Notes under the pieces: generated by a model | Told to the model about the DNA's origin: nothing | What the model saw: only the letters and a program-made list of their open reading frames with translations | Databases searched by the model: none | In this document: one piece after another, positions 33,955-42,448 of the stretch | Position numbering within the stretch: position 1 is the first letter of the stretch | Layout: each line of letters opens with the position of its first letter | Assembly: GCF_021545335.1 (NCBI RefSeq) | Contig: NZ_CP089312.1 | Span: forward strand, 6,820,001-6,884,000 | Direction of reading: 5' to 3' | Length of the DNA stretch: 64,000 bases | Origin: Streptomyces sp. GQFP | Lineage (GTDB): Bacteria; Actinomycetota; Actinomycetes; Streptomycetales; Streptomycetaceae | Program-made: the position numbers and the translations under genes

Positions 33955-34938
33955 ATGGCAAGGCAAGCAACAAAGTGGAGAGTCGGCGCGGCCGGCGTAG
34001 TGGCGCTGGGCCTCGCCCTCACCGCCTGCGGTGGCGCGAAGGTCGGCGACGACTCCTCGGGCTCCGACAGTTCCTCCTCCGGGTCCTCCGGCAAGTGCGG
34101 CACCTTCAATCTCGCGGTCAACCCGTGGGTGGGTTACGAGGCGAACGCGGCGGTCGTCGCGTACGTCGCGGAGAACGACCTCGGCTGCAAGGTCACCAAG
34201 AAGGACCTCAAGGAGGAGATCGCCTGGCAGGGGTTCGGGACGGGCGAGGTCGACGCCGTCATCGAGAACTGGGGCCACGACGACCTGAAGAAGAAGTACA
34301 TCACCGACCAGAAGACGGCGGTCGAGGCCGGTGCGACCGGCAACGAAGGTCTGATCGGCTGGTACGTGCCGCCGTGGCTGGCCAAGGAGTACCCGGACAT
34401 CACCGACTGGAACAGCCTCAACAAGTACGCGGCGAAGTTCAAGACGTCCGAGTCGGGCGGCAAGGGCCAGCTTCTCGACGGTGACCCGTCGTTCGTCACC
34501 AATGACGAGGCGCTGGTGAAGAACCTGAAGCTGGACTTCAAGGTGGTGTACGCGGGCAGTGAGACGGCGCTCATCCAGGCCTTCCGCAAGGCGGAGAAGA
34601 ACAAGGAATGGGTGATCGGCTACTTCTACGAGCCTCAGTGGTTCATGGCCGAGGTGCCGCTCGTGAAGGTCAAGCTGCCGGAGTACACGGCGGGTTGTGA
34701 CGCGGACGCGGAGAAGGTCGCGTGCGACTACCCCGTGTACAAGCTGGACAAGATCGTCAGCGCGAAGTTCGCGAAGTCGGGTAGCCCGGCTTATGACCTG
34801 GTGAAGAACTTCACCTGGACGAACGACGATCAGAACACCGTGGCGAAGTACATAGCCGAGGACAAGATGACGCCGGAGGCGGCGGCGAAGAAGTGGGTCG
34901 ACGCGAACAGGGCGAAGGTGGACGCGTGGATCAAGTAG
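33955..34938 (+). CDS. proX: glycine betaine-binding lipoprotein (ProX/OpuAC)
   Basis: This 327-residue substrate-binding lipoprotein has a lipobox LTAC at about residues 22-25, so it is anchored outside the membrane. A serine/glycine-rich linker follows the signal. The binding domain shows VNPWVGYEANAAVVAYV and the aromatic residues of the cage, for example GWYVPPWL and GYFYEPQWF. It captures betaine for ProV-ProW. The start at 33955 (MARQATKW) has GGGAG ten bases upstream; an ATG nine codons earlier lies inside proW. A strong terminator follows. Confidence 0.92.
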   Translation: MARQATKWRVGAAGVVALGLALTACGGAKVGDDSSGSDSSSSGSSGKCGTFNLAVNPWVGYEANAAVVAYVAENDLGCKVTKKDLKEEIAWQGFGTGEVDAVIENWGHDDLKKKYITDQKTAVEAGATGNEGLIGWYVPPWLAKEYPDITDWNSLNKYAAKFKTSESGGKGQLLDGDPSFVTNDEALVKNLKLDFKVVYAGSETALIQAFRKAEKNKEWVIGYFYEPQWFMAEVPLVKVKLPEYTAGCDADAEKVACDYPVYKLDKIVSAKFAKSGSPAYDLVKNFTWTNDDQNTVAKYIAEDKMTPEAAAKKWVDANRAKVDAWIK

Positions 34939-34981
34939 GACCTGGGGTCCTGGTCCTGAGGTGAAGTGAGTTGAGCATGGC

Positions 34982-35025
34982 TGCCCGGTGGGCGGTGCGC
35001 GTACGGGTGCGCCGCCTGCCGGGCA
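34982..35025 (+). terminator. terminator of the betB-proVWX unit
   Basis: A 19-bp stem (34982-35000 with 35007-35025), fully paired in RNA if four G-U wobbles are allowed, is followed by a T-rich stretch at 35031-35037. Confidence 0.75.
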
Positions 35026-35033
35026 CTGCTGTG

Positions 35034-35139
35034 TTTTCGCCCCCGCCGCCCCTACCCATTCCCGTCCCCTGGGGGCTGCGCCCCCAGACCCCCCTTTCGG
35101 CCTGAACGGCCTCGTCCTCAAACGCCGGACGGGCTGGGG
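35034..35139 (-). repeat. palindromic intergenic repeat, family A, copy 2
   Basis: It is nearly identical to 12154-12261 in the same orientation, including the CTGGGGGCTGCGCCCCCAG hairpin and CTCGTCCTCAAACGCCGGAC. Together with copy 4 it makes an inverted repeat with arms of about 100 bases. The whole 34939-35426 gap holds the proX terminator, these repeats and the next promoter, and no gene. Confidence 0.85.
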
Positions 35140-35170
35140 GGTGGTGCGGGCCGGTGAGTGGGAGGGGCGC

Positions 35171-35206
35171 GCTGAATGAGTTTGTCCTCGAACGTCGGCC
35201 AGGTAT
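35171..35206 (-). repeat. family A repeat, degenerate partial copy 3
   Basis: GCTGAATGAGTTTGTCCTCG then AACGTCGGCCAGG is a diverged copy of the end segment of the repeat (CTGAACGGCCTCGTCCTCAA). Confidence 0.55.
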
Positions 35207-35209
35207 TTC

Positions 35210-35310
35210 AGCCCGTCCGGCGTTTGAGGACGAGCGCGTTCAGCGCGGCAGCGGGGGTCTGGGGGCGCAGCCCCCAGGGATGGGAACGGGTAGGGGCGGC
35301 GGGGGCGAAA
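35210..35310 (+). repeat. palindromic intergenic repeat, family A, copy 4 (inverted)
   Basis: AGCCCGTCCGGCGTTTGAGG through CTGGGGGCGCAGCCCCCAG to GGGCGGCGGGGGCGAAAAC is the reverse complement of copy 2. Confidence 0.85.
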
Positions 35311-35341
35311 ACAAGCCCCTTCTCCCGGCCTTCGGAGCCTC

Positions 35342-35407
35342 TTGACACCTACCTGCACGGAAGGCACATTGAGTTGCGCAACCTGAATCATGTTGCGTAG
35401 ACAGCAA
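35342..35407 (+). promoter_or_regulatory. promoter and operators of the dimethylglycine/sarcosine oxidase operon
   Basis: TTGACA (35342-35347), 17 bases, CACATT (35365-35370). TTGCGCAA (35374-35381) begins 32 bases after the -35. A further TTGCG-TAGAC-AGCAA box (9 of 10) lies at 35393-35407. The geometry matches the mscR and ferredoxin promoters. Confidence 0.6.
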
Positions 35408-35426
35408 CTGAACCGGAGGTGCGGCG

Positions 35427-37874
35427 ATGGCGGGACCCCGAGTGGTCATCATCGGAGCGGGCGTCGTTGGCGCGGCACTCGCGGACGAGATCTCCGCGCG
35501 AGGCTGGACCGAAGTGACCGTGGTCGACCAGGGGCCGCTTCCCGCCACCGGGGGGTCCTCGTCCCACGCCCCGGGTCTCGTCTTTCAGACGAACTCGTCC
35601 AAGACGATGACCGAACTGGCCCGCTACACCGTCGAGAAGTTCTGCTCCCTGGACGTCGACGGCAAGCCCTGCTTCCTCCAGGTCGGCGGCCTGGAAGTCG
35701 CCACCACCCCCGAGCGCCTCACCGAACTCCACCGCCGCCACGGCTGGATCACCGCCTGGGGCATCGAGGCGCGTCTCCTGACCGCCGAGGAGTGCGCGGA
35801 ACAGCACCCCCTCCTCAACCCCGACCGCGTCCTGGGCGGCCTCCTCGTCCCCACCGACGGTCTCGCCAAAGCGGTCCTCGCCGTCGAGGCCCAGATCCGC
35901 CGCGCCACCGAACGCGGCGTGACCTTCCTGCCCCGCCACGAGGTACTGGACGTCCAGCAGGTCGATGGTCAGGTCACGGGCGTCCGCACCGACCAGGGCG
36001 AGATCCCTGCCGACATCGTCGTGTGCTGCGCCGGTATCTGGGGGCCGAAGATCGCCCGTATGGTCGGGCTGAACCTCCCCCTCACTCCCCTCGCGCATCA
36101 ACTCGCCTGGACCGGGCCGGTCCCCGCACTCGCGGGCCAGACCGAGGAGGCGGTCCGGCCCATCCTGCGGCACCAGGACGCCGACCTCTACTACCGCGAC
36201 CGCTTCGACGCCATCGGCATCGGCTACTACGGCCACTGCCCGATGCCGATCACCGCCGACGAGATCCTCTCCTTCGACGAGTCGGACACGGCCGGGGGAA
36301 TGCCCTCGGTGCTGAAGTTCACCGAGGACGACTTCGAGCCCGCCTGGACGGAAACCCAGTCGCTCCTCCCCTCCACCAAGGACGCGAAGGTCGAGGAGGG
36401 CATCAACGGCCTGTTCTCCTTCACCACCGACAACTTCCCCCTCCTCGGCGAGTCCCCTGACGTCAAGGGCTTCTGGGTGGCGGAGGCGGTCTGGGTCACC
36501 CACTCCGCGGGCGTCGGCCGTGCCGTCGCCGAGTTGCTGGTCGACGGTTACTGCTCCTCCTTCGACCTGCACGAGTGCGACCTCAACCGCTTCGAGCCGC
36601 ACCAGCTGTCCCCGGAGTACGTCCTGGCCCGCGACTGCCAGAACTTCGTGGAGGTGTACGACATCCTCCACCCCCTCCAGCCGTCCGGGCACCCCCGCCC
36701 GATCCGCACCAGCCCCTTCCACACCCGCCAGCGCGACCTGGGCGCCTTCTTCCTGGAGGCGAACGGCTGGGAGCGCCCGCAGTGGTACGAGGCCAACGCG
36801 GGCCTGGTGGCAGGCCGTTCCGTGCCCACCCCGAACGACTGGGCGGCCCAGTTCTGGTCCCCGATCGTCGGAGCCGAGGCCCAGGCGACCCGCGAGACGG
36901 TCGCGATGTACGACATGACGGCCCTCAAGCGCCTGGAGGTGACCGGCCCCGGTGCCGCCGACTTCCTGGAGGGCCTCACCACCAGCAAGGTGGCCAAGTC
37001 CGTCGGCTCGGTGACGTACACGCTCCTCCTGGACCACGACGGCGGCATCCGCAGCGACATCACGGTCGCCCGCCTCGCCCGCGACCTCTTCCAGGTCGGC
37101 GCCAACGGCAACCTGGACCTCGACTGGTTCACCCGCCACCTCCCGGCCGACGGCACGGTCCAGGTCCGCGACATCACCCCGGGCACGTGCTGTGTCGGCC
37201 TGTGGGGCCCGCTGGCCCGCAAGGTCCTCCAGCCCCTGACGGACGAGGACTTCTCGAACGACGGCCTGAAGTATTTCCGCGCCAAGCGCGCCTACATCGG
37301 CAGCGTCCCGGTGACGGCGATGCGTCTGTCGTACGTCGGCGAACTCGGCTGGGAGCTGTACACGACGGCAGACCAGGGCCAGAAGCTGTGGGACACCCTC
37401 TGGCAGGCGGCACAGCCCCTGGGCGGCATCGTGGCGGGCCGCGGCGCCTTCAACAGCCTCCGCCTGGAGAAGGGTTACCGCTCCTTCGGCACCGACATGA
37501 CGTACGAGCACGACCCGTACGAGGCCGGCGTCGGCTTCGCGGTGAAGCTCGACAAGGGCGAATTCATCGGCAGGGCGGCCCTGGAACGCCGTAAGGCCGA
37601 TGTCCGGCGAAAGCTCACCTGCCTGACGATCGAGGACCCGCGACAGGTCGTCATGGGCAAGGAGCCGGTGTACGAGGGGGAGCGGGCCGTCGGTTACGTG
37701 ACGAGCGCCGCGTACGGCTACACGATCGGCAAGGGCATCGCGTATGCCTGGCTGCCCGCCGAACTGGCCACCCCCGGCACGGTGTTGCACATCGGCTACT
37801 TCGACGAGCGCGTCGAGGCGGTGGTCGCCGAGGAGCCCCTGTTCGACCCGACGATGTCCCGCCTCCGGGGCTAG
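35427..37874 (+). CDS. dimethylglycine oxidase/dehydrogenase-type flavoprotein
   Basis: This 815-residue protein has two parts. An FAD-dependent amine oxidase spans residues 1-420, with VVIIGAGVVGAALADEIS at the N-terminus and GGSSSHAPGLVFQ, the site of the probable flavin-linked histidine. A GcvT-like tetrahydrofolate domain spans 430-815, with RLEVTGPGAADFLEGLTT and RLSYVGELGWELY. This architecture and length match dimethylglycine oxidase of Arthrobacter type, which converts dimethylglycine to sarcosine and forms methylene-tetrahydrofolate. Whether it uses oxygen or an electron carrier cannot be read from sequence. It leads the sarcosine oxidase operon; the next gene is 41 bases away. Confidence 0.88.
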   Translation: MAGPRVVIIGAGVVGAALADEISARGWTEVTVVDQGPLPATGGSSSHAPGLVFQTNSSKTMTELARYTVEKFCSLDVDGKPCFLQVGGLEVATTPERLTELHRRHGWITAWGIEARLLTAEECAEQHPLLNPDRVLGGLLVPTDGLAKAVLAVEAQIRRATERGVTFLPRHEVLDVQQVDGQVTGVRTDQGEIPADIVVCCAGIWGPKIARMVGLNLPLTPLAHQLAWTGPVPALAGQTEEAVRPILRHQDADLYYRDRFDAIGIGYYGHCPMPITADEILSFDESDTAGGMPSVLKFTEDDFEPAWTETQSLLPSTKDAKVEEGINGLFSFTTDNFPLLGESPDVKGFWVAEAVWVTHSAGVGRAVAELLVDGYCSSFDLHECDLNRFEPHQLSPEYVLARDCQNFVEVYDILHPLQPSGHPRPIRTSPFHTRQRDLGAFFLEANGWERPQWYEANAGLVAGRSVPTPNDWAAQFWSPIVGAEAQATRETVAMYDMTALKRLEVTGPGAADFLEGLTTSKVAKSVGSVTYTLLLDHDGGIRSDITVARLARDLFQVGANGNLDLDWFTRHLPADGTVQVRDITPGTCCVGLWGPLARKVLQPLTDEDFSNDGLKYFRAKRAYIGSVPVTAMRLSYVGELGWELYTTADQGQKLWDTLWQAAQPLGGIVAGRGAFNSLRLEKGYRSFGTDMTYEHDPYEAGVGFAVKLDKGEFIGRAALERRKADVRRKLTCLTIEDPRQVVMGKEPVYEGERAVGYVTSAAYGYTIGKGIAYAWLPAELATPGTVLHIGYFDERVEAVVAEEPLFDPTMSRLRG

Positions 37875-37915
37875 AACCCCAGTCCACTCATGGCAGCAGA
37901 AGACGGAGACGCGCG

Positions 37916-39148
37916 ATGAGCCCCCGTACCCCCGGCGCCGAACTGCCGGAGCATCCCGACTGGCTGTGGCGTACGCCCGAGCCGAAGCGTTCGTACGACG
38001 TGGTCATCGTGGGCGGTGGTGGGCACGGCCTTGCCACGGCCCACTATCTGGCGAAGAACCACGGCATCACGAACGTCGCCGTGCTGGAGAAGGGCTGGCT
38101 GGCGGGCGGCAACATGGCCCGCAACACCACGATCATCCGCTCGAACTACCTGTGGGACGAGAGCGCGGGGATCTACGAGCACGCGCTGAAGCTGTGGGAG
38201 GGACTGGAGGAGGAGCTGGACTACCCCATCCTCTTCTCCCAGCGAGGCGTGCTGAACCTCGCCCACAGCCTCCAGGACGTCCGCGACAGCGTGCGCCGGG
38301 TCGAGGCGAACCGCCTCAACGGCGTGGACGCCGAATGGCTCGACGAGCGGCAGGTCAAGGAAGTCTGCCCGATCGTCAACATCTCACCGGACGTGCGCTA
38401 TCCGGTGATGGGCGGTACGTATCAACCCCGCGCCGGGATCGCGAAGCACGACCACGTGGCGTGGGGGCTGGCCCGCTCGGCGGACGCGGCGGGCATCGAC
38501 ATCATCCAGAACTGTGAGGTCACGGGCCTGGATGTGGTCGGGGGGAGGGTGGTTGGGGTTCAGACGACCCTGGGCCCGATCGCGGCGGGCAAGGTGGCGC
38601 TCTGCTCGGCGGGTCACTCCTCGGTCCTGGCGGCGATGGCGGGCATCGAACTCCCGCTCCAGAGCCACCCGTTGCAGGCACTGGTCAGCGAGCTGCTGGA
38701 GCCGGTGCATCCGACGGTGGTGATGTCCAACGCGGTGCACGTGTACGTCAGCCAGGCGCACAAGGGCGAGTTGGTGATGGGCGCGGGCATCGACTCGTAC
38801 AACTCCTATACGCAGCGCGGCGCGTTCCACATCATCGAGGAGCAGATGTCGGCGGCGTTGGAACTCTTCCCGGTGTTCGCCCGAGCCCATGTGCTGCGCA
38901 CCTGGGGCGGCATCGTGGACGTGAGTCCCGACGCGTCGCCGATCGTCGGTCTCACCCCGGTGGACAACCTGTACCTGAACTGCGGCTGGGGAACGGGCGG
39001 TTTCAAGGCCACCCCGGGCGTCGGCTGGGTCTACGCCCACACGATCGCCCACGACACGCCCCACCCGCTCAACGCCCCCTTCTCGCTCGACCGTTTCACC
39101 ACCGGCGCGCTCGTCGACGAGCACGGCGCGGCCGCGGTGGCCCACTAG
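37916..39148 (+). CDS. soxB: sarcosine oxidase beta subunit SoxB
   Basis: SoxB is the FAD-binding catalytic subunit of heterotetrameric sarcosine oxidase, which oxidises sarcosine to glycine. It has 410 residues. The dinucleotide motif is YDVVIVGGGGHGLATAHYLA near residue 27. AKHDHVAWGLARSA near residue 175 is the region carrying the covalent FMN histidine in this family. LNCGWGTGGFKATPGVGW is the C-terminal flavin-contact segment. All conserved landmarks are intact. GGAGA lies before the ATG. The order soxB-soxD-soxA-soxG is the normal one. Confidence 0.92.
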   Translation: MSPRTPGAELPEHPDWLWRTPEPKRSYDVVIVGGGGHGLATAHYLAKNHGITNVAVLEKGWLAGGNMARNTTIIRSNYLWDESAGIYEHALKLWEGLEEELDYPILFSQRGVLNLAHSLQDVRDSVRRVEANRLNGVDAEWLDERQVKEVCPIVNISPDVRYPVMGGTYQPRAGIAKHDHVAWGLARSADAAGIDIIQNCEVTGLDVVGGRVVGVQTTLGPIAAGKVALCSAGHSSVLAAMAGIELPLQSHPLQALVSELLEPVHPTVVMSNAVHVYVSQAHKGELVMGAGIDSYNSYTQRGAFHIIEEQMSAALELFPVFARAHVLRTWGGIVDVSPDASPIVGLTPVDNLYLNCGWGTGGFKATPGVGWVYAHTIAHDTPHPLNAPFSLDRFTTGALVDEHGAAAVAH

Positions 39149-39172
39149 GGATCCTCAAGGGAGCCGAACGAC

Positions 39173-42100
39173 ATGCTGCTCATCCCCTGCCCGTGGTGCG
39201 GGCCCCGCGACGAGGCCGAGTTCCACTACGGCGGCCAGGCCCACGTCCCCTACCCGGAGGACCCGTCGGCCCTGACCGACGAGGAGTGGGCCCGGTACCT
39301 GTTCTTCCGCGCCAACCCGAAGGGTCCGTTCGCCGAGCGCTGGACCCACTCGGCGGGCTGCCGCAGGTGGTTCAACGCCGTTCGGGACACGGGGACGAAC
39401 GAGATCCTGGCGGTGTACAGGGCGGGGGAGGACCGTCCGGCAGCTCCGGTACCTGTTGAGGAGGGGCGCGCCTTTCCAGCTCCTACGGCACCTGTTGAGT
39501 CCGGGGGCACCCATCCAGCCCGTCCGGCGTTTGAGGACGAGGCCCCTTCAGGGCCGACCGGGGGCCTGGGGGCGGAGCCCTCAGAAATTTCGGGAAGGGG
39601 TGGGGTGGGGGAGAAGAACCAGCCGTTCAGACTCCCCACCCGAGGCCGAGTCAACCGCGAAAACCCCCTCACCTTCACCTTCGACGGCACCGAATACCAC
39701 GGCCACGAAGGCGACACCCTCGCCTCAGCCCTCCTCGCCAACGGCGTCATCCACACCGGCACCAGCATCAAACTCGGCCGCCCCCGAGGCATCTTCTCCG
39801 CCGGCCCGGAGGAACCCAACGCGGTCATCCAGATCGAGGCCCCGTTCCCCGAACCGATGCTCCCCGCCACCACGGTGGAGCTGTACGACGGCCTGGTCGC
39901 GACCAGCCTCCCCGGCCAGGGCCGCCTCGCCACCACCCCCGACCCCGCCCGCTACGACGCCGTACACGCCCACTGCGACGTACTGATCGTCGGCGCGGGC
40001 CCCGCAGGCCTCGCCGCGGCGGCGACCGCCGCCCGCACCGGCGCCCGCGTCATCCTCGCGGACGACCGCCCGGAGCCGGGCGGCAGCCTCCTGGGCACGG
40101 GCGAGCACCTCGACTGGGTGGACGAGACAGCCACCCACCTCCGAACGGCCCCCGACGTACGCGTCCTGCCCCGCACGACCGTCTTCGGCTACTACGACGA
40201 CAACCACCTCCTCGCCGTCGAGCGCCGCACCAACCACCTGGGCGCGGCCGCCCCCGAGAACGTCTCCCGCGAGCGCGTCTGGCGCATCCGCGCCCGCCGA
40301 GTCGTCCTCGCGACCGGCGCCCACGAACGCTCGCTGGCCTTCGCGGACAACGACCGCCCGGGCGTGATGCTGGCCGCCTCGGCGCGTACGTACGTGAACC
40401 GCCACGGCGTCCTGCCCGGCCGCAGGGCGGTCGTGTTCACCACGAACGACAGCGCGTACGCGGCGGCACTGGACCTCGCCGCGGCGGGTGCGGACGTACC
40501 GGCGATCGTCGACACCCGCACCGACCCGGGTGAGTGGGCGGACCGCGCAAGGGCGGCCGGCATCGAGGTGCTGGCCGGACACGCGGTCGTCGGCACGGAG
40601 GGCGACGCGCGCCTGACGGCCGTAACGGTCGCCCCGTACGGAGAGTTCGACGGAGAACTCACCGGAGGACAGCGGGAGTTCACCGCCGACCTCCTCCTCG
40701 TCTCCGGCGGCTGGAACCCGGTGGCCCACCTGTTCAGCCAGGCCGGCGGCAAGCTCCGCCACGACGACACGCTCGGCACGTTCGTCCCCGACAGCTGCCG
40801 TCAGGCCGTCGAGGTCGCGGGCAGCGCGACCGGCGTCCTGGACCTGCCGACGGTCCTCGCTCAGGGCGTGGCCGCCGCGTCCCGGGCGATCGAGGCGGAG
40901 GGCTACACGCCCCGGGAACCGAACCTCCCCGCCCCGGCCGTGGAACCCCACACCCCGCCCATGCACGTGTACGCCATCCCGGACGCCTCCGACACCCGCT
41001 CCTTCGTCGACCTCCAGCGTGATGTCACCGTCGACGACCTGGCCCGCGCGACCGGCGCCGGTATGCGCTCGGTCGAGCACACCAAGCGCTACACGACGGC
41101 GGGCACGGCCAACGACCAGGGCAAGACGTCCGGGCTCCTGGCCAGCGGTATCGTCGCCGCGCTGCTCGGCGTCGACATCTCGGCGCTCGGCACGACCACG
41201 TTCCGGCCGCCGTACACGCCCGTCTCCTTCGCCGCCCTCGCGGGCCGCGACCGGGGCGCGCTGCACGACCCGATCCGGACGACCGCCCTGCACACCTGGC
41301 ATGTCGAGCACGGCGCGCTCTTCGAGAACGTCGGCCAGTGGAAGCGCCCCTGGTACTACCCCCGGGCCGGCGAGGACATGGAGGCGGCCGTCCTGCGCGA
41401 GTGCGCCGCCGCCCGCGACGGCGTGGGCTTCATGGACGCGTCCACCCTCGGCAAGATCGACGTACAGGGCCCGGACGCGGGTGTCTTCCTCGACCTGCTC
41501 TACACCAACATGATGAGCACCCTGAAGGTCGGCATGATCCGCTACGGCGTGATGTGCCGCCCGGACGGCATGGTCTTCGACGACGGAACCGTCATCCGCC
41601 TCGCCCAGGACCGCTTCCTGGTCACCACGACGACGGGCAACGCCGCCGCCGTACTGGACTGGATGGAGGAGTGGTCCCAGACCGAGTGGCCGGACCTACG
41701 GGTCCACTGCACGTCGGTCACCGAGCAGTGGGCGACGGTCGCTCTCGTCGGTCCCCGCTCCCGGGACGTCCTCGGCTCCCTCGCGCCCCAACTGGCCGTG
41801 GACAACGCGGACTTCCCGTTCATGGCCTGGCGCGAAACACCCGTCGCGGGCATCGACGCACGCGTCTGCCGGATCAGCTTCTCCGGTGAACTCGCCTACG
41901 AGATCAACGTGTCACCGTGGGAGGCCCGCGCCCTCTGGGAGGCGCTGTACGAGGCCGGCGCCCCGTACGGCATCACCCCCTACGGCACCGAGACCATGCA
42001 CGTCCTGCGCGCCGAGAAGGGCTACCCGATCATCGGCCAGGACACCGACGGCACCGTGACTCCCCAGGATCTCGGCATGAGCTGGGTCGTGTCGAAGAAG

Positions 42101-42448
42101 AAGCCCGACTTCATCGGCAAGCGGTCGTACGCCCGTGCCGACGCCGTCCGTCCCGACCGCAAGCACCTGGTCGGCCTGCTCCCGGACGACCCCGGCACCT
42201 TCCTCCCCGAGGGCACCCAGCTGGTCGCCGACAGCGTGCTGCCCGCGCCGCCCGTCCCGATGCTCGGCCATGTCACCTCCAGCTACCGCAGCGCAGCCCT
42301 GGGCCGGACCTTCGCCCTCGCCCTGATCAAGGGCGGCCGGGAACGCGTCGGCGAGCGGCTGTACGCCCCCGTGGGCGACCGTCTGGTCCCGGTGACCGTC
42401 GCGAGCCCCGTCCTCTACGACCCCGAGGGAGCCCGCCGAGATGGCTGA
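39173..42448 (+). CDS. soxDA: sarcosine oxidase delta-alpha subunits in one frame (SoxD-SoxA fusion or read-through)
   Basis: One uninterrupted frame of 1091 residues encodes two normally separate subunits. Residues 1-86 are SoxD, with the zinc-binding IPCPWCGPRDEAEF and GCRRWF. Residues from about 150 are SoxA: RGRVNRENPLTFTFDG, the FAD/NAD site LIVGAGPAGLAAAAT near 275, and a GcvT-like folate domain from about 700. The linker of about 60 residues (87-149) is encoded by a proline/alanine stretch and by a copy of the family A intergenic repeat that lacks stops in this frame. A GTG at 39605 (residue 145), preceded by GGGAAGGGG, could still start a separate SoxA, but soxD has no stop of its own. 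The end overlaps soxG by eight bases. Confidence 0.85.
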   Translation: MLLIPCPWCGPRDEAEFHYGGQAHVPYPEDPSALTDEEWARYLFFRANPKGPFAERWTHSAGCRRWFNAVRDTGTNEILAVYRAGEDRPAAPVPVEEGRAFPAPTAPVESGGTHPARPAFEDEAPSGPTGGLGAEPSEISGRGGVGEKNQPFRLPTRGRVNRENPLTFTFDGTEYHGHEGDTLASALLANGVIHTGTSIKLGRPRGIFSAGPEEPNAVIQIEAPFPEPMLPATTVELYDGLVATSLPGQGRLATTPDPARYDAVHAHCDVLIVGAGPAGLAAAATAARTGARVILADDRPEPGGSLLGTGEHLDWVDETATHLRTAPDVRVLPRTTVFGYYDDNHLLAVERRTNHLGAAAPENVSRERVWRIRARRVVLATGAHERSLAFADNDRPGVMLAASARTYVNRHGVLPGRRAVVFTTNDSAYAAALDLAAAGADVPAIVDTRTDPGEWADRARAAGIEVLAGHAVVGTEGDARLTAVTVAPYGEFDGELTGGQREFTADLLLVSGGWNPVAHLFSQAGGKLRHDDTLGTFVPDSCRQAVEVAGSATGVLDLPTVLAQGVAAASRAIEAEGYTPREPNLPAPAVEPHTPPMHVYAIPDASDTRSFVDLQRDVTVDDLARATGAGMRSVEHTKRYTTAGTANDQGKTSGLLASGIVAALLGVDISALGTTTFRPPYTPVSFAALAGRDRGALHDPIRTTALHTWHVEHGALFENVGQWKRPWYYPRAGEDMEAAVLRECAAARDGVGFMDASTLGKIDVQGPDAGVFLDLLYTNMMSTLKVGMIRYGVMCRPDGMVFDDGTVIRLAQDRFLVTTTTGNAAAVLDWMEEWSQTEWPDLRVHCTSVTEQWATVALVGPRSRDVLGSLAPQLAVDNADFPFMAWRETPVAGIDARVCRISFSGELAYEINVSPWEARALWEALYEAGAPYGITPYGTETMHVLRAEKGYPIIGQDTDGTVTPQDLGMSWVVSKKKPDFIGKRSYARADAVRPDRKHLVGLLPDDPGTFLPEGTQLVADSVLPAPPVPMLGHVTSSYRSAALGRTFALALIKGGRERVGERLYAPVGDRLVPVTVASPVLYDPEGARRDG
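39515..39610 (+). repeat. family A repeat, copy 5, inside the soxDA coding frame
   Basis: CCAGCCCGTCCGGCGTTTGA, GGACGAGG, GGGGGCCTGGGGGCGGAGCC and the purine-rich end match the intergenic family at 12.2 and 35.1-35.3 kb. It is translated in frame as PARPAFEDEAPSGPTGGL and so on. Just before it are two imperfect copies of an AGCTCC...ACCTGTTGAG segment (39439-39458 and 39478-39499). Confidence 0.8.

Noticed and set aside
34988..35400. Several short open frames in the gap before the dimethylglycine oxidase gene
   Set aside because: They are created by the palindromic family A repeats, similar frames arise in every copy, and none has a ribosome-binding site.
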